Shown here in pieces: positions 35,608-45,763 of a stretch of DNA of 64,000 nt. The DNA comes from Pedobacter rhizosphaerae (GTDB lineage Bacteria > Bacteroidota > Bacteroidia > Sphingobacteriales > Sphingobacteriaceae): the NCBI RefSeq assembly GCF_900111155.1, contig NZ_FOGG01000004.1, forward strand, positions 62,001-126,000. Reading direction: 5' to 3'. Under the pieces are notes generated by a model, which searched no databases, was not told where the DNA came from, and saw nothing but the letters and a program-made list of their open reading frames with translations. How positions within the stretch are numbered: position 1 is the first letter of the stretch; every line of letters begins with the position of its first letter. The position numbers and the translations under genes were made by a program.

Positions 35608-36003
35608 CTACCGATCATAATACGGCTTATACTTAATATTAGGCGATAAAACATGAAGCAAAATGATTCTTGAATATCGATAATTGAAGGGATACAAGGC
35701 AAAACATCCTGTAAAAATTACGATAAGGTAATTCCAGAAAGTTTCATCAGTTAAGGGGCCACAAATAAGATAAGTGATGTAGCTTACAATGAGCATTTCG
35801 ATAACGTTCATGGCATAGCTCACATACATAGCGGCATAAAAGTAACCGGGTTCTATTTCGATTCTTTGTCCACAATGTGCACAAACCTCTTTGGTATGTT
35901 GAATATTGAACCCATACATACTTCCCGTAAAGATATCGCCTCTGCGGCAGTGCGGGCATTTAGCATGTACAATGGCATAGAGTTTTGAGGTCTTCCCTTC
36001 CAT
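35608..36003 (-). CDS. DUF983 family membrane protein
   Basis: This 131-residue protein opens with two CxxC pairs, CPHCRRGDIF (16-25) and CAHCGQR (41-47), which may bind a metal as a zinc ribbon. Two membrane segments follow (about 60-80 and 88-108). This is the DUF983 pattern. The family is common in Bacteroidota and alpha-proteobacteria; in the latter it is often near cytochrome oxidase genes, but here it is 10 kb from that cluster. The role is unknown. The preceding small Cys-containing membrane protein gene is 5 bp away, so the two are probably co-expressed. Confidence 0.88.
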   Translation of the reverse strand: MEGKTSKLYAIVHAKCPHCRRGDIFTGSMYGFNIQHTKEVCAHCGQRIEIEPGYFYAAMYVSYAMNVIEMLIVSYITYLICGPLTDETFWNYLIVIFTGCFALYPFNYRYSRIILLHVLSPNIKYKPYYDR

Positions 36004-36008
36004 ACCTG

Positions 36009-36281
36009 CTAATTGAGGTTAATAGGCTCTCTTTTAATATTGATGGCAATATTTTTTTTGCGGTACTTCTTATACCAAATAATACCCACTACCGTAGCCA
36101 GTAGGTAAGGAATGGCTAATAAATATAAAACACCTGTATTTAAGCCCGCAGTGGTGGTATTTCCATTTTTAACACCCTGTTCGGCATTAATGGTACACAT
36201 AGAACACTGCGCCGAAACCTGAGGAACTACAGCGAAGGTAAATATCGCCATAAACAAGATCAAAACTGCTTTCTTCATCAT
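36009..36281 (-). CDS. Small exported membrane protein with CSMC motif
   Basis: A 90-residue protein of unknown function. It has an N-terminal signal peptide (about 1-24, ending QVSA), a short outside segment that begins QCSMCTINAEQG, one membrane helix (about 50-68) and a basic cytoplasmic tail (KKYRKKNIAINIKRE). The CxxC pair directly after the signal peptide could bind a metal or be redox active. It begins a two-gene unit with the DUF983 protein, which also has CxxC pairs, so a shared metal-linked job is possible. This is inference. Confidence 0.75.
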   Translation of the reverse strand: MMKKAVLILFMAIFTFAVVPQVSAQCSMCTINAEQGVKNGNTTTAGLNTGVLYLLAIPYLLATVVGIIWYKKYRKKNIAINIKREPINLN

Positions 36282-36337
36282 CGTTACAAATATACTGAAT
36301 AAACGATTGGGAGGGTTTAAAAATTATGTCATAAAAA

Positions 36338-36362
36338 AACCCCACTTTTTAGGGTGGGGTTT
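36338..36362 (-). terminator. Terminator of the SusC/SusD locus
   Basis: AACCCCAC and GTGGGGTT arms close a short loop. On the minus strand the stem is followed by a run of seven T, 25 bp past the stop of the DUF4302 gene. The structure is symmetrical enough to block transcription from both sides. Confidence 0.88.
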
Positions 36363-36386
36363 ACGGAGAGACGATTTAGGGTAATG

Positions 36387-37727
36387 TTATTGTAAAGCTC
36401 CGGTGAAAGTAAAATCCGCATGTTCTATACTTTTAAATTGTCCAAGCAAAGCACCTGTTGTTGGATGAATAAAATAATCTAGTGTAAAAGTATCGACGTT
36501 TATTCTTTCCTGTAAGATAGGATCTAAAGGTTTAGATGCCTGCGAGTAAAAGAATGCCGAGTTTCCATCAAAGCCCGATCCTATGGTAAACTTAAATACA
36601 CCATTTGTGGTTTTGGTATAGGTATATGGATAAGTTAAATTAAGAGAATTTGCGCCATAAGGTGTATTCCAAACCAAAACCATGGTTTTAGAAACAGAAT
36701 TAAAGGTAAATCTCATAGAACCCAGTGAAACAGGAGTTGTACCTACCACAATATTCGCCAGCGATCTTTGGTTTGCCAATGCCCTTCTCGCCACAAAGTC
36801 GCTTCCCCATCCCGGATAGGTTGTTGCATTTGGAGCAGTGATACGGGAGTAGTTAATCCCCATCAACAGATGTAAAGGCAGAATAGGGTTAGTTGACGTT
36901 TGCACTTCAACCCTTGTACCATCCACAGTTGTGAAAAATAAATTCTTAACCGGATCCCAGGTTAGTTCAGTGATTTTCTTACCATTATAAAAAAGCGGTT
37001 CTTTTAGTACTATACCAGTTAATGTGAAAGCAAATCCGGTAGACGTAGTATTTATTGATCCTGCTTCTTCCCAGGTAAGGCTGAAAACCTTATTGTTAAT
37101 ATCAATCGTGGTTTGAACCTTATTCGTGTTTCCTAATAACAGGTATAAATTGCTATTTGCACCTATATAATTTACAGAGGTATTAATAGAGTTTAATAAA
37201 CCTTTTTCATTATAAGATTTTTGTTCAGCCTGTGTAGCCTTAACCAATACCATCTTACTGCCCAGTAACTTTCCGGTAAGTTTAACTGAATCGCCAACTA
37301 CCTTGTCTAAGGTGAACTCAAAATCAGAATAAACGCCCCAACCAGCCACACCACCAAAGGTAGCAGGATCTGGATCTGCTAAAATATGCATGTAATTATA
37401 GGTATCAAAAGCAAGCGTTGGATTTTGAAAGGCCTTGATTCTGTAGGTACTCTCGGCACTTGCTGCTGCAGTAACAGGATCCAAATCCGCATACATGGTT
37501 ACTTTATTTTCTTTGCTAAAGTTGAGGTAAAATGAATACCCACCTCCGCCATCAGGGTATAAGTAGGCTTTCCAGCCGTGCGTACTTCCCGTAAGAACAT
37601 CGGTATATCTGGTAACTGCTTCAGTTACTCTTTCTTCCGGCCGTTGTCCGTCAACCAGTATTTCGTCTTTTTTACAAGCTGTTAAAAGCCCAATAGACAG
37701 GAATATATATAAGAATATCTTTTTCAT
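36387..37727 (-). CDS. DUF4302 family lipoprotein
   Basis: This 446-residue lipoprotein has a signal MKKIFLYIFLSIGLLTAC with lipid Cys18. The rest is beta-rich and includes the DUF4302 start ERVTEAVTRYTDVLTGSTHGWKA...YLYPDGGGGY pattern. Such proteins occur in Bacteroidota SusC/SusD loci beside HExxH lipoproteins and are presumed to sit on the cell surface as accessory binding proteins. It is the last gene of the locus, 11 bp after the metallohydrolase. The ligand is unknown. Confidence 0.88.
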   Translation of the reverse strand: MKKIFLYIFLSIGLLTACKKDEILVDGQRPEERVTEAVTRYTDVLTGSTHGWKAYLYPDGGGGYSFYLNFSKENKVTMYADLDPVTAAASAESTYRIKAFQNPTLAFDTYNYMHILADPDPATFGGVAGWGVYSDFEFTLDKVVGDSVKLTGKLLGSKMVLVKATQAEQKSYNEKGLLNSINTSVNYIGANSNLYLLLGNTNKVQTTIDINNKVFSLTWEEAGSINTTSTGFAFTLTGIVLKEPLFYNGKKITELTWDPVKNLFFTTVDGTRVEVQTSTNPILPLHLLMGINYSRITAPNATTYPGWGSDFVARRALANQRSLANIVVGTTPVSLGSMRFTFNSVSKTMVLVWNTPYGANSLNLTYPYTYTKTTNGVFKFTIGSGFDGNSAFFYSQASKPLDPILQERINVDTFTLDYFIHPTTGALLGQFKSIEHADFTFTGALQ

Positions 37728-37738
37728 TATTTGTTGTT

Positions 37739-39109
37739 TTAATTGCCCATTACTCCATAGATGTAAGAATTAGCATTTGTACTCTTGTAAAATGCGCCCA
37801 AAGAACCTATAAACCCTATTTGACCAGGTATTATCTGATTGATCCAGTTAATTCTGAATGTTCCCGAGGTTAAATAGGTATTGATTGCCGCCACTCCAGG
37901 TCTCAAGGTATTCATATTACCATAAGTTGTGGTGGTGGGCTGGGTAGCATTGAGGGTAATTGTGGCAACACCAGTTGTAGCATTAACAGCCATAGTATAG
38001 TCAGCATCTGCTTGCAGCGCGGCACCTGCAGCATTAGTATAATTGTACCTTACCGTAAGTAAATTATTGGCACCGAAGATAAATTGCATGTTAACCAGTT
38101 GACGGCCAGCACCACCAATTGCTGCAACAGCTGCTTTCGCCGTATTCCAGGTAGTTAAAAATTCAGCAGATTGATTTGGTTCTACTGAAGGATTGGTGGT
38201 TAATGTGGTATAACCCACTCCAGGACCAATCATTCGGTGTAAAACCGGAGCTGAAATGTTAAACAATGCCTTTTGAACTTCCGACTGAAGCTGATAAAAA
38301 TCGATATTGAAGGCTGTTTTGAAATATTCAACTACATAATTTTCTTTCTTTTTCAGTTTTGCCTGTGCATCAGCAGGTAAAGTTGCTACAATACTGTTGT
38401 ATTTCACACGTCCCATCATTAACATGTTGGAAGACTGCTCAGCAAAATCCTCAAGTGGTGAAACCCTGGCATATTGCGTGATAAAGCCTAATGAATAAGC
38501 CTCAGTTAAAGGTCTTTGTGTCCAATTGGCTTCATAACCACCACGAGATACCGTTTGGTATTCTGGCGTAATATCTACTGTCTGATTCAAAATATGGGTA
38601 TACTCATGTTGAATTACCTGAATCATCCTGGTTACAGAAGGTAAACTGGTTTTATCAAAATCATTTAACACATATAAAACGATCTTACGCCCTCCTTCAG
38701 CGGTACCTAAGGTAATGGTTCCGTTGCTATTGTATTCAGCACTTCCTGCAAGTACAAATTGTTTTGGAGATATTCTCTTGATAAAATCTGCTCCACCAGC
38801 CGTTTCGAAAGGCTTAATCCATACATCACGAACAGTCTCCATAGCTGGTATTACCTGCTCTATTAATGGCGGCGTAATATTTTTACTAAGCGCCATTTCA
38901 AACCTGTCATACCGGTATTTGGTTTCGATATTATAGGGATTTAAAAAATTCTGATCCAGCCATATGTCAGTAGAATTTTTATTTTTAATAATATTCTGAT
39001 CTATGATATCCAGGTTAGCGTTGAGCGACCCTTCTTTTTTGCATGATGCCAGGAAAGTTAACACCGCTAGTGCAACTATTCCTTTTTTAAATATTTTATT
39101 CATAATCAT
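37739..39109 (-). CDS. Substrate-import-associated zinc metallohydrolase lipoprotein
   Basis: This 456-residue lipoprotein has a signal ending LTFLASC (Cys23). It contains the metal-binding HExxH motif in IQHEYTHILNQ (H168, E169, H172), as in the SusC/SusD-linked putative zinc peptidases (TIGR04549-like, Peptidase_Mx1). It probably cuts a protein or peptide at the cell surface before import. ATG 39109 overlaps the SusD stop by 4 bp (coupling); ATG 39103 is an equally good start. Its place between SusD and DUF4302 is the usual one for this four-gene module. Confidence 0.9.
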   Translation of the reverse strand: MIMNKIFKKGIVALAVLTFLASCKKEGSLNANLDIIDQNIIKNKNSTDIWLDQNFLNPYNIETKYRYDRFEMALSKNITPPLIEQVIPAMETVRDVWIKPFETAGGADFIKRISPKQFVLAGSAEYNSNGTITLGTAEGGRKIVLYVLNDFDKTSLPSVTRMIQVIQHEYTHILNQTVDITPEYQTVSRGGYEANWTQRPLTEAYSLGFITQYARVSPLEDFAEQSSNMLMMGRVKYNSIVATLPADAQAKLKKKENYVVEYFKTAFNIDFYQLQSEVQKALFNISAPVLHRMIGPGVGYTTLTTNPSVEPNQSAEFLTTWNTAKAAVAAIGGAGRQLVNMQFIFGANNLLTVRYNYTNAAGAALQADADYTMAVNATTGVATITLNATQPTTTTYGNMNTLRPGVAAINTYLTSGTFRINWINQIIPGQIGFIGSLGAFYKSTNANSYIYGVMGN

Positions 39110-40566
39110 CTTGGATTTTGTTGAACACCAGATAATGTAACCTGATTGGGTAATTGAAATAGTCTTCTTGGATCGTCTGCAGAAAGCTCAATAGTTTCAA
39201 AAGAGCCATTAACAGCGAATACTCTATGCTTTACCGGAAGTTTATACCTTAAAATATCGAACCAACGCAGTCCTTCCTGGGTAAATTCCTTTTTCTTAAA
39301 ATCTAAAATCGTGGCTATCAATCCAGCCTTTGGATCGGTTGTTCCATAATAACTTGCAATTTTTGCCAGCGTTACTGCGTGGGTAGTTGCATTATAGTTT
39401 AATATTCTTACACTGCAATAAGTATTCAGGTCTTGAAGTGCCAGTGCATTTTGCCCGGTTGATACATAGGCTTCGGCTCTGTTTAATAAAGCTTCATCGG
39501 CTGTTAGCACCGGAACAATTGTATAAGGGAAACCAATTGTTGCATTAGGATTGGTTTTAACAAAATACTCATTCCATTTCAACATGGTGTAATGCGGAAC
39601 CCCGTAATAAGCTGATTTATAAGCCCAACGCGCACCTGTTACGTTATTCGTAAACATCTCGTTGTTTTGGATTTGACCAAAGCCATAACGTGGGGTTACT
39701 GTTCTTGCCCATGATGAAGCCGTTTCTATCAAAAGTAAAGTAGAAGGCTCGGTGGCTTGAGTAAAATAAACCTCCATTTCATCTAAGGTATAGGTATTGT
39801 ACCTCGTATTCCATGGCCTTAAGATCGTGGCGAAAGCATTACCCGGAGAAACTGCACTTGCATATTGGATCACCTTCTCGTATTCTTTTTTGAATAAGAA
39901 AAATCTGGCTGCGAATGCATTTCCGGCAGCAACATTAAAATGATATTTAGGTACTTTATAAGAGGTATTTTTTAGTAATGGCAAGCCCTCCAGCAAATCC
40001 TTCTCAATGTTAGCATAAACTGATGCAACTGTACCTCTCGAGTACTGCCCGGTTACCACCTTTTCTGGTTCTGTTACATAAGGAATGCCCGGAGAATCAT
40101 TGCTCGTTGCAGGATCGTATGTTTTAGCATATAAACTTACCAGCATAAAATGTGCATACGCCCGTGCTAGCAGGGCCTCACCTTTATAAGGTAGCGCTTC
40201 AGCACCAAAATTATTGTTCTTAATGGCTTCCAAAGCTGCATTAGCTGCGGCAATGGCCTCATAGCATGAATTCCAATAGTAAATTGGTGTATCCTGGGCA
40301 TCATCATCGTTATCTAACCAGTAAAAGGGTTGTGTGATTGTTCTTCCCTCAGTACCAATGCCTGGTCCTTTATCTTCTGCATTATCCGAAGCTGTTTCTG
40401 TAAAAGGAATGTAGTTTGCCTCCGGATAGGCGCTGGTAAGCAATTCAGCAACTTTTTCTACTGTATTTATTTGAGTTCTTTGATCTGGTGCTTGTTCCAA
40501 AAATTTCTTACAACCAGATGTGAGTATAATGGTGGAAGCTAAAAGCGATATATATAATCTTTTCAT
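39106..40566 (-). CDS. SusD/RagB family nutrient-binding lipoprotein
   Basis: This 486-residue outer-membrane lipoprotein has a signal ending IILTSGC (Cys19) and the SusD-type helical fold with TPR-like helices. It includes the typical Y-W-N-S-CYEAIAAANAALEAI segment, EALLARAYAHFMLVSLYAKTY and, towards the C-terminus, DLNTY... and FTQEGLRWFDILRY blocks. It acts as the lid of the SusC channel and binds the substrate. It is 10 bp downstream of SusC and overlaps the metallohydrolase start. The protease partner suggests a peptide rather than a glycan substrate; no carbohydrate enzyme is encoded here. Confidence 0.95.
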   Translation of the reverse strand: MKRLYISLLASTIILTSGCKKFLEQAPDQRTQINTVEKVAELLTSAYPEANYIPFTETASDNAEDKGPGIGTEGRTITQPFYWLDNDDDAQDTPIYYWNSCYEAIAAANAALEAIKNNNFGAEALPYKGEALLARAYAHFMLVSLYAKTYDPATSNDSPGIPYVTEPEKVVTGQYSRGTVASVYANIEKDLLEGLPLLKNTSYKVPKYHFNVAAGNAFAARFFLFKKEYEKVIQYASAVSPGNAFATILRPWNTRYNTYTLDEMEVYFTQATEPSTLLLIETASSWARTVTPRYGFGQIQNNEMFTNNVTGARWAYKSAYYGVPHYTMLKWNEYFVKTNPNATIGFPYTIVPVLTADEALLNRAEAYVSTGQNALALQDLNTYCSVRILNYNATTHAVTLAKIASYYGTTDPKAGLIATILDFKKKEFTQEGLRWFDILRYKLPVKHRVFAVNGSFETIELSADDPRRLFQLPNQVTLSGVQQNPR

Positions 40567-40576
40567 GATAGTTTAT

Positions 40577-43500
40577 TTAGAATCCTACTTTTAATGATAA
40601 GGTAAACTGACGTGGAATTGGCAATGCGACACCACCTGATCCAAAAAATTCGGGATCCTGGCCGTTTAACTTTTTATCTGAGTAAATCAAAAATAAGTTG
40701 TTACCTACTGCACTTACTGAAGCATTGGCTAATCCTAATTTCTTAGAGAATGTAGTTGGGATATTATAGCTTAAAACAATTTGCTTCATTCTCACAAAAC
40801 CGCCATCTGCAACTCTTTCTGTCGAATAATTGTAATTGTTATAAGCATAGTTGCTTCCGAAAGCTGTTGCTTCCTGTGCATCCAGAATGGAAGGAACATT
40901 GGTTTTCAACTCATCGCCCTGCATTTCCCAACGACTTAAAAATGCTTTAGGCATAGCATCTAAATCCGTATAGCTGGTTTTAAATGATGGGCTTAAACGC
41001 ACCTTATTTCCGGCAGCAAATGTGATCAAGGTTGATAAAGTGAAGTTTTTATATTTAAAGTTATTCGAGAAACCACCTGTATACGTTGGATCAATAGCAC
41101 CCTCATATTTCAGGTAAGCAATTTTATCACTTTGCAGATAAACATCTCCATCTACTTTACCTTCTTCATTAATAAACTTTGGAGATCCGTTTAATGGATC
41201 AAGCCCCTGGAAATCCAATGAGAATAATCCCCTTTGTGCATATCCTTCAAGCGGCCCACCATCCGGGCCAATCAAACCAAAAATGGTAGGCTGATTTTTA
41301 AGGTTGGTAATCTTGTTTTTGTTGTAAGAAAAGATGAGCTGTGTAGACCAGCTGAAATCAGCTATTTTTAATACTTTGGCTCCTAAGGTTGCCTCAATAC
41401 CTCTTGAGGTCATATCTGCATAGTTAGCCTGTTTTACCGCCTCTCCTCCAATACCTGAAGTTCTGAAAGCACCAATTAAATCAAAACTGTTTCTTTTGTA
41501 GGCATCCACTGTAAGGGTCATTCTTTCCCCAAAAAATCCTAAATCAAGCCCTACGTTTAGCTCGTTTAATTTTTCGAAGGTTAATTCAGAGTTTTCCAAT
41601 CCGGAAATATAAAGCTTGGTTTCTTTTTCACCCAAATAAGGCCTGCGTGTACCCATACTTTGAACCACTAAGCTTGAATTGGTTGCCGATCCCATACTTG
41701 CAACAAGGCCATACGTAGCGCGTAAAGTAGCTCTGTTAACGACCTTTTTAATCGATTCTGATTGCATAAAATTTTCAGTATCGATATTCCAGGCTCCAGA
41801 CACATTCCAGGTTGGTAACCATCTTGCTGTTCGGGATTCGCCTAATAAGTTTGAACCATCATAACGACCCGTTGCATTGATGCTATATTTTCCTTTATAA
41901 GAATAAGCTGCCCTTAACGAGTAGTTTAGATACCTTTCATAGCGGTAGCCCATACTATAGTAATTGAAGCCTCCTTCAACATTGGATTTAACAATGTTTG
42001 GATCTATAAACGGTACCCCACCTTTGTCATATTGATAACCGTAACCATCAAAAATTTTGTTCTGACGGTTGATATACCTCATTTCCTGTGTTGCAAAAAA
42101 GTTTACCAAATGATCTTCATTAAATGTTTTATCATATTCTAAACTGTTACGCACGTAATAGTTAACGATGTTATCATCATTTGTTTTGTAAAAACCACCA
42201 TAAGGAAGTACAGAAACAGGTAATGCATTTGGGTCATCCGGGTTTTTATAAAGGAATTTGTTATTTGCCCTGATGGTTGCATCCGGAGGGCTTATACCAG
42301 CACGATAAGCTTCGGCCATGTTAGAGCGCTCCGTAATTTTATGCTCCTGACTAGTTTTCGCATAGCGATAAGCACCATCAAATGAATACTTTAGATCTTT
42401 GGTAATCTTATATTTTAAACCACCCTGAACCTTAAAATCAATTAGATTCAATTCTAACGTATTGTTTTCTAACTCATTTAAAATATTAAATGGAGCATAA
42501 TTCTGAGTAAAAAATTCTCGGTTACCATTGGCATCGTAAGGCGTTAGCGTACGGCTGGTATTTAATGCATAACTGAATGGGTTAATGTCGAAATCACGAT
42601 CGTATGTTCCATATACCGGATTACCATTTCTTCCCAAGGTACCCGGAGCACGCTGATCGCGGATAGAGCCCTGAGTAATTAACTCCAGACTCAATTTATC
42701 ACTAATTTCAAAGTTTCCACGAACATTACCTGTAAAACGCTTTACATTATCGCCTACAGTCCATCCATTATCCTGAAGGAAACTGGTAGAAGCATAAAAC
42801 TTTGATTTTTGCGTTCCACTGGATACACTTACTGAATGTTCTTGCATAAACGATTGCTTAAACAAAACATCGAACCAATCCGTATTGGCATCCGCATAGC
42901 GTTGCAAAAATTGCTTTTGACTTTGGGCATCATTCCTCAAACCATAGGTACCGGTAGCGGGATCATATACATACATCTGATTGTACATCTTGGTAAAAAC
43001 TCCACCATTTGCACTTCTGGATGAGCTTGAATGATTTAACCAGCCCTTATTCTGCATCTCCAGATAAACATTCATTTGGTCAGCAGAGTTAAGTATATCA
43101 AAATTACTATAGGAAGGCTTCATATAGCTTGAGAAATTTCCGGTGTAAGAAATCACTGGTTTCCCATCGGTATTTCTTCCTTTTTTAGTGGTGATAATTA
43201 CCACACCATTCATGGCACGGGCACCATATTGTGCAGTAGCAGCCGCATCCTTTAAAATGTTAAAGCTTTCTATATCATCTGGGTTCAAACCCGCAACAGA
43301 TGATCCTACCAATGTAGAGGGATCACCAGTAGACAATTGCTCATTGGAAATATTCACCACATCTTCCAGAATGATACCATCTACTACCCATAGTGGCTTA
43401 TTATCTCCAGAAATGGAAGTTGCGCCCCTTACACGGATTTTAGGTGCAGCACCAAAAGTACCCGATACATTTTGCACCGAAACCCCTGCAACACGTCCTT

Positions 43501-44260
43501 CCAACATCCGGCTCACATCATTTATACCATCACGCTTAACATCCGAAGCTTTTAATGCGGTAGCAGAACCGGTAAATAATTTCTTATTCAGATCTTGGTA
43601 ACCTGTAGAAACCACATTCACCTCTTTCAGTTGAGCAGCATCTTCTTCAAGTGTTACGTTAACAACCGTTTTGCCTCCCAAATCTACTTCGGCCGTTTTA
43701 TAACCGATGTAGCTGAAGGTCAATGTTGCCCCCTCCTTTACCGTAATCGTATAATCTCCGTTTGATCCGGTAGATACTGCATTAGCAGCACCTTTCTCCC
43801 GAACACTTACACCAGGTAAAGGACTGCCATTTTTGTCGCGCACTTTACCCGTAACCTTTACTGCAGCAAAGTAATCAACCACCTTATCAAAAATTGATTT
43901 TTCTTTAGGTTTAATCAGGATGGTTTTATCCTCAATGGTATATGTTAAGTCCTTACCAGAAATGATCTTCGTCATCACTTCTTCTATGGTAGCGTTGTTA
44001 AAATTAGCGTTAATAGAAGTGGATGTTTTTATTTTATTTGTAGATAGTAATACATCATAACCAGATTGTCTTCTAATCTCTTTAATGATTTTCTCCAGGG
44101 TTACATTTTTCTCTTTCAATGTAACAAGCTGGCCAAATGATGCAGCGCTAACTTGCATTAGCGAAGTAATTAAAATGAGCGTAATTAACTTCATCATCAA
44201 TAACAATTTAGGTATGTAGCCGGGACGCGTACATAAAATTCTGATATAAATTTTGTACAT
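40577..44260 (-). CDS. SusC/RagA TonB-dependent transporter with N-terminal signalling domain
   Basis: This 1227-residue outer-membrane importer has, after the signal region, a secretin/TonB short N-terminal (STN) domain (about 45-115), which is used to talk to FecR. A carboxypeptidase-regulatory-like domain (about 137-215, VTGKVRDKNGSPLPGVSV) follows. Next come the TonB plug (SDVKRDGINDVSRMLEGRVA; IRVRGATSISG; PLWVVDGIILED) and a large 22-strand barrel ending in LSLKVGF. The STN domain and the upstream FecR/sigma genes show transcription control by cell-surface signalling. The signal sequence probably begins at an internal Met (LLLMMKLITLIL) about 22 residues in, so the real start may be shorter. 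Confidence 0.95.
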   Translation of the reverse strand: MYKIYIRILCTRPGYIPKLLLMMKLITLILITSLMQVSAASFGQLVTLKEKNVTLEKIIKEIRRQSGYDVLLSTNKIKTSTSINANFNNATIEEVMTKIISGKDLTYTIEDKTILIKPKEKSIFDKVVDYFAAVKVTGKVRDKNGSPLPGVSVREKGAANAVSTGSNGDYTITVKEGATLTFSYIGYKTAEVDLGGKTVVNVTLEEDAAQLKEVNVVSTGYQDLNKKLFTGSATALKASDVKRDGINDVSRMLEGRVAGVSVQNVSGTFGAAPKIRVRGATSISGDNKPLWVVDGIILEDVVNISNEQLSTGDPSTLVGSSVAGLNPDDIESFNILKDAAATAQYGARAMNGVVIITTKKGRNTDGKPVISYTGNFSSYMKPSYSNFDILNSADQMNVYLEMQNKGWLNHSSSSRSANGGVFTKMYNQMYVYDPATGTYGLRNDAQSQKQFLQRYADANTDWFDVLFKQSFMQEHSVSVSSGTQKSKFYASTSFLQDNGWTVGDNVKRFTGNVRGNFEISDKLSLELITQGSIRDQRAPGTLGRNGNPVYGTYDRDFDINPFSYALNTSRTLTPYDANGNREFFTQNYAPFNILNELENNTLELNLIDFKVQGGLKYKITKDLKYSFDGAYRYAKTSQEHKITERSNMAEAYRAGISPPDATIRANNKFLYKNPDDPNALPVSVLPYGGFYKTNDDNIVNYYVRNSLEYDKTFNEDHLVNFFATQEMRYINRQNKIFDGYGYQYDKGGVPFIDPNIVKSNVEGGFNYYSMGYRYERYLNYSLRAAYSYKGKYSINATGRYDGSNLLGESRTARWLPTWNVSGAWNIDTENFMQSESIKKVVNRATLRATYGLVASMGSATNSSLVVQSMGTRRPYLGEKETKLYISGLENSELTFEKLNELNVGLDLGFFGERMTLTVDAYKRNSFDLIGAFRTSGIGGEAVKQANYADMTSRGIEATLGAKVLKIADFSWSTQLIFSYNKNKITNLKNQPTIFGLIGPDGGPLEGYAQRGLFSLDFQGLDPLNGSPKFINEEGKVDGDVYLQSDKIAYLKYEGAIDPTYTGGFSNNFKYKNFTLSTLITFAAGNKVRLSPSFKTSYTDLDAMPKAFLSRWEMQGDELKTNVPSILDAQEATAFGSNYAYNNYNYSTERVADGGFVRMKQIVLSYNIPTTFSKKLGLANASVSAVGNNLFLIYSDKKLNGQDPEFFGSGGVALPIPRQFTLSLKVGF

Positions 44261-44539
44261 TTAATGGTCTGTTTTTTGTGAGCACGCAGATAAGTTTAAG
44301 CGCTAAAATGCGTTCGCTGGTTAATCCAAGAAAATAATAATGACTCTATCCGTGGTAACGGATGAGCTTTACAGATGAACAGAAAAGGGGGTGTTGGTAG
44401 CACTCCTTTTTCTATTTTGCATGATGCTACAGGCTAAATTTGGAGTTGAGGTTTTTTCATAGTTTCGTAAGGTTAGTAGTTGATTAATTTAAGGTTCTTT
44501 ATCCAGCAGAGTTTAGTTACGTCTCTGCTTTCTTTTAGG
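44261..44539. other. SusC leader region with possible hairpin
   Basis: The 279-bp gap between FecR and SusC holds no gene. A GC-richer inverted repeat at about 44383-44412 (AAAAGG arm and a CCTTTT arm around GTGTTGGTAGCAC) could end the FecR transcript or attenuate SusC. A second small hairpin, ATCCGT-GGTA-ACGGAT, lies near 44350. The SusC promoter could not be placed; no clean TAnnTTTG box precedes it. Confidence 0.4.
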
Positions 44540-45703
44540 TTATTCTTTATATACTATAATTTTATGGGCTTTAATATCAAAGCGGACTTCTCCTGTCTGC
44601 TCAAATTTTCTTAAAACCTTTGATACTTTTTCAAAGCGGCTTACTGTACCGTAGTACATGACATTTTTGGCAGCTTCATCGGCATATTCTACCTCTATGT
44701 TATACCAGCGGGAAAGCTTACGCATAATGCTCTCCTGACGCTCATTGTTAAACATGAAATAGCCCTTTGTCCAGGCAATGAATTCGTCGGTATCCACCTC
44801 ATTTACACTAATACCTGAAGATGACACAATAGATTGCTCACCCGGTTTTAGGATTTCTGCTTCTTGCGTATCATTATGAGACACCCGGATACTACCTTCC
44901 AATAACGTTGTTTTGGTTACCTTTTCATCGGGATAACTATTGATATTGAAATGCGTTCCTAAAACTTCCACCGTTTGTTTATCAGTAGAAACTACAAACG
45001 GATGGGCCTTATCTTTTGCTACCTCGAAATAAGCCTCTCCCTGCAATGTAACCAGTCGCTGTTTAGCCGAAGTCAGATTTAAATTATAGGTGAGTGATGA
45101 GGCGGCATTTAACCAAACCATTGACCCATCTGGCAATTTGATTTGCCATTCGCCACCATTAGGGGTCGAAATGGTATTCATGCGGTCTTCATCTACACGA
45201 TCTGTTTGAGCAACCGTGTAAACAATTTGTCCATCCGCTGTTTTAGAAATAGAAATGCCCGATTGTTCTGCAATATCGCCGGTAATTGCATCAGATAGCG
45301 ATATTTTTTTACCATCTGCAAGCGTTAATATGGCTTTATTGTTACCGGGAAGTACATCTGAAGTATAAACGTGCTCTTTTTTCCTGTTGAGGTAGAAAAA
45401 CATACTGAAAGAAGCTGCGATAACAATTACAGCTGCCGAAAGCCACTTCATAACCCGAATTAAACTGAGTTTTTTAGGAGCCTGGCCTTTATCTACTGCA
45501 AAAATCTTTTGGAGAACAACCGGCCAATCCGATGAAGCTGTAAGCTTGGATGGATTTTGATCCTCCTTATCAATCAGCTCTACAATTTCGGCTTTAAGCA
45601 GATCAGGGTTAGCCTCAGCCAGAACCAAAAGTTCCTGACGCTCATCCTGGCTTAATAATCCAGATTGAAATTGTTGCAATAAGTAGTTTATCCGATTTTC
45701 CAT
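44540..45703 (-). CDS. FecR family anti-sigma factor
   Basis: This 387-residue single-pass inner-membrane regulator has a cytoplasmic N-terminal part (about 1-80) that would hold the sigma factor, a membrane helix (about 85-107), then the periplasmic FecR domain (about 175-285, ISTPNGGEWQIKLPDGSMVW and VTLQGEAYFEVAKD), and a C-terminal STN-like DUF4974 domain (about 320-387). The STN of SusC touches FecR-type proteins when substrate is bound, releasing the sigma factor. It is 60 bp downstream of the sigma gene and directly upstream of the SusC gene, the standard order. Confidence 0.95.
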   Translation of the reverse strand: MENRINYLLQQFQSGLLSQDERQELLVLAEANPDLLKAEIVELIDKEDQNPSKLTASSDWPVVLQKIFAVDKGQAPKKLSLIRVMKWLSAAVIVIAASFSMFFYLNRKKEHVYTSDVLPGNNKAILTLADGKKISLSDAITGDIAEQSGISISKTADGQIVYTVAQTDRVDEDRMNTISTPNGGEWQIKLPDGSMVWLNAASSLTYNLNLTSAKQRLVTLQGEAYFEVAKDKAHPFVVSTDKQTVEVLGTHFNINSYPDEKVTKTTLLEGSIRVSHNDTQEAEILKPGEQSIVSSSGISVNEVDTDEFIAWTKGYFMFNNERQESIMRKLSRWYNIEVEYADEAAKNVMYYGTVSRFEKVSKVLRKFEQTGEVRFDIKAHKIIVYKE

Positions 45704-45763
45704 AAAGATTCTGATACTATGAAGCAGTACAGGAAAATTAGGACTATCGGAAAATGATTTTTT

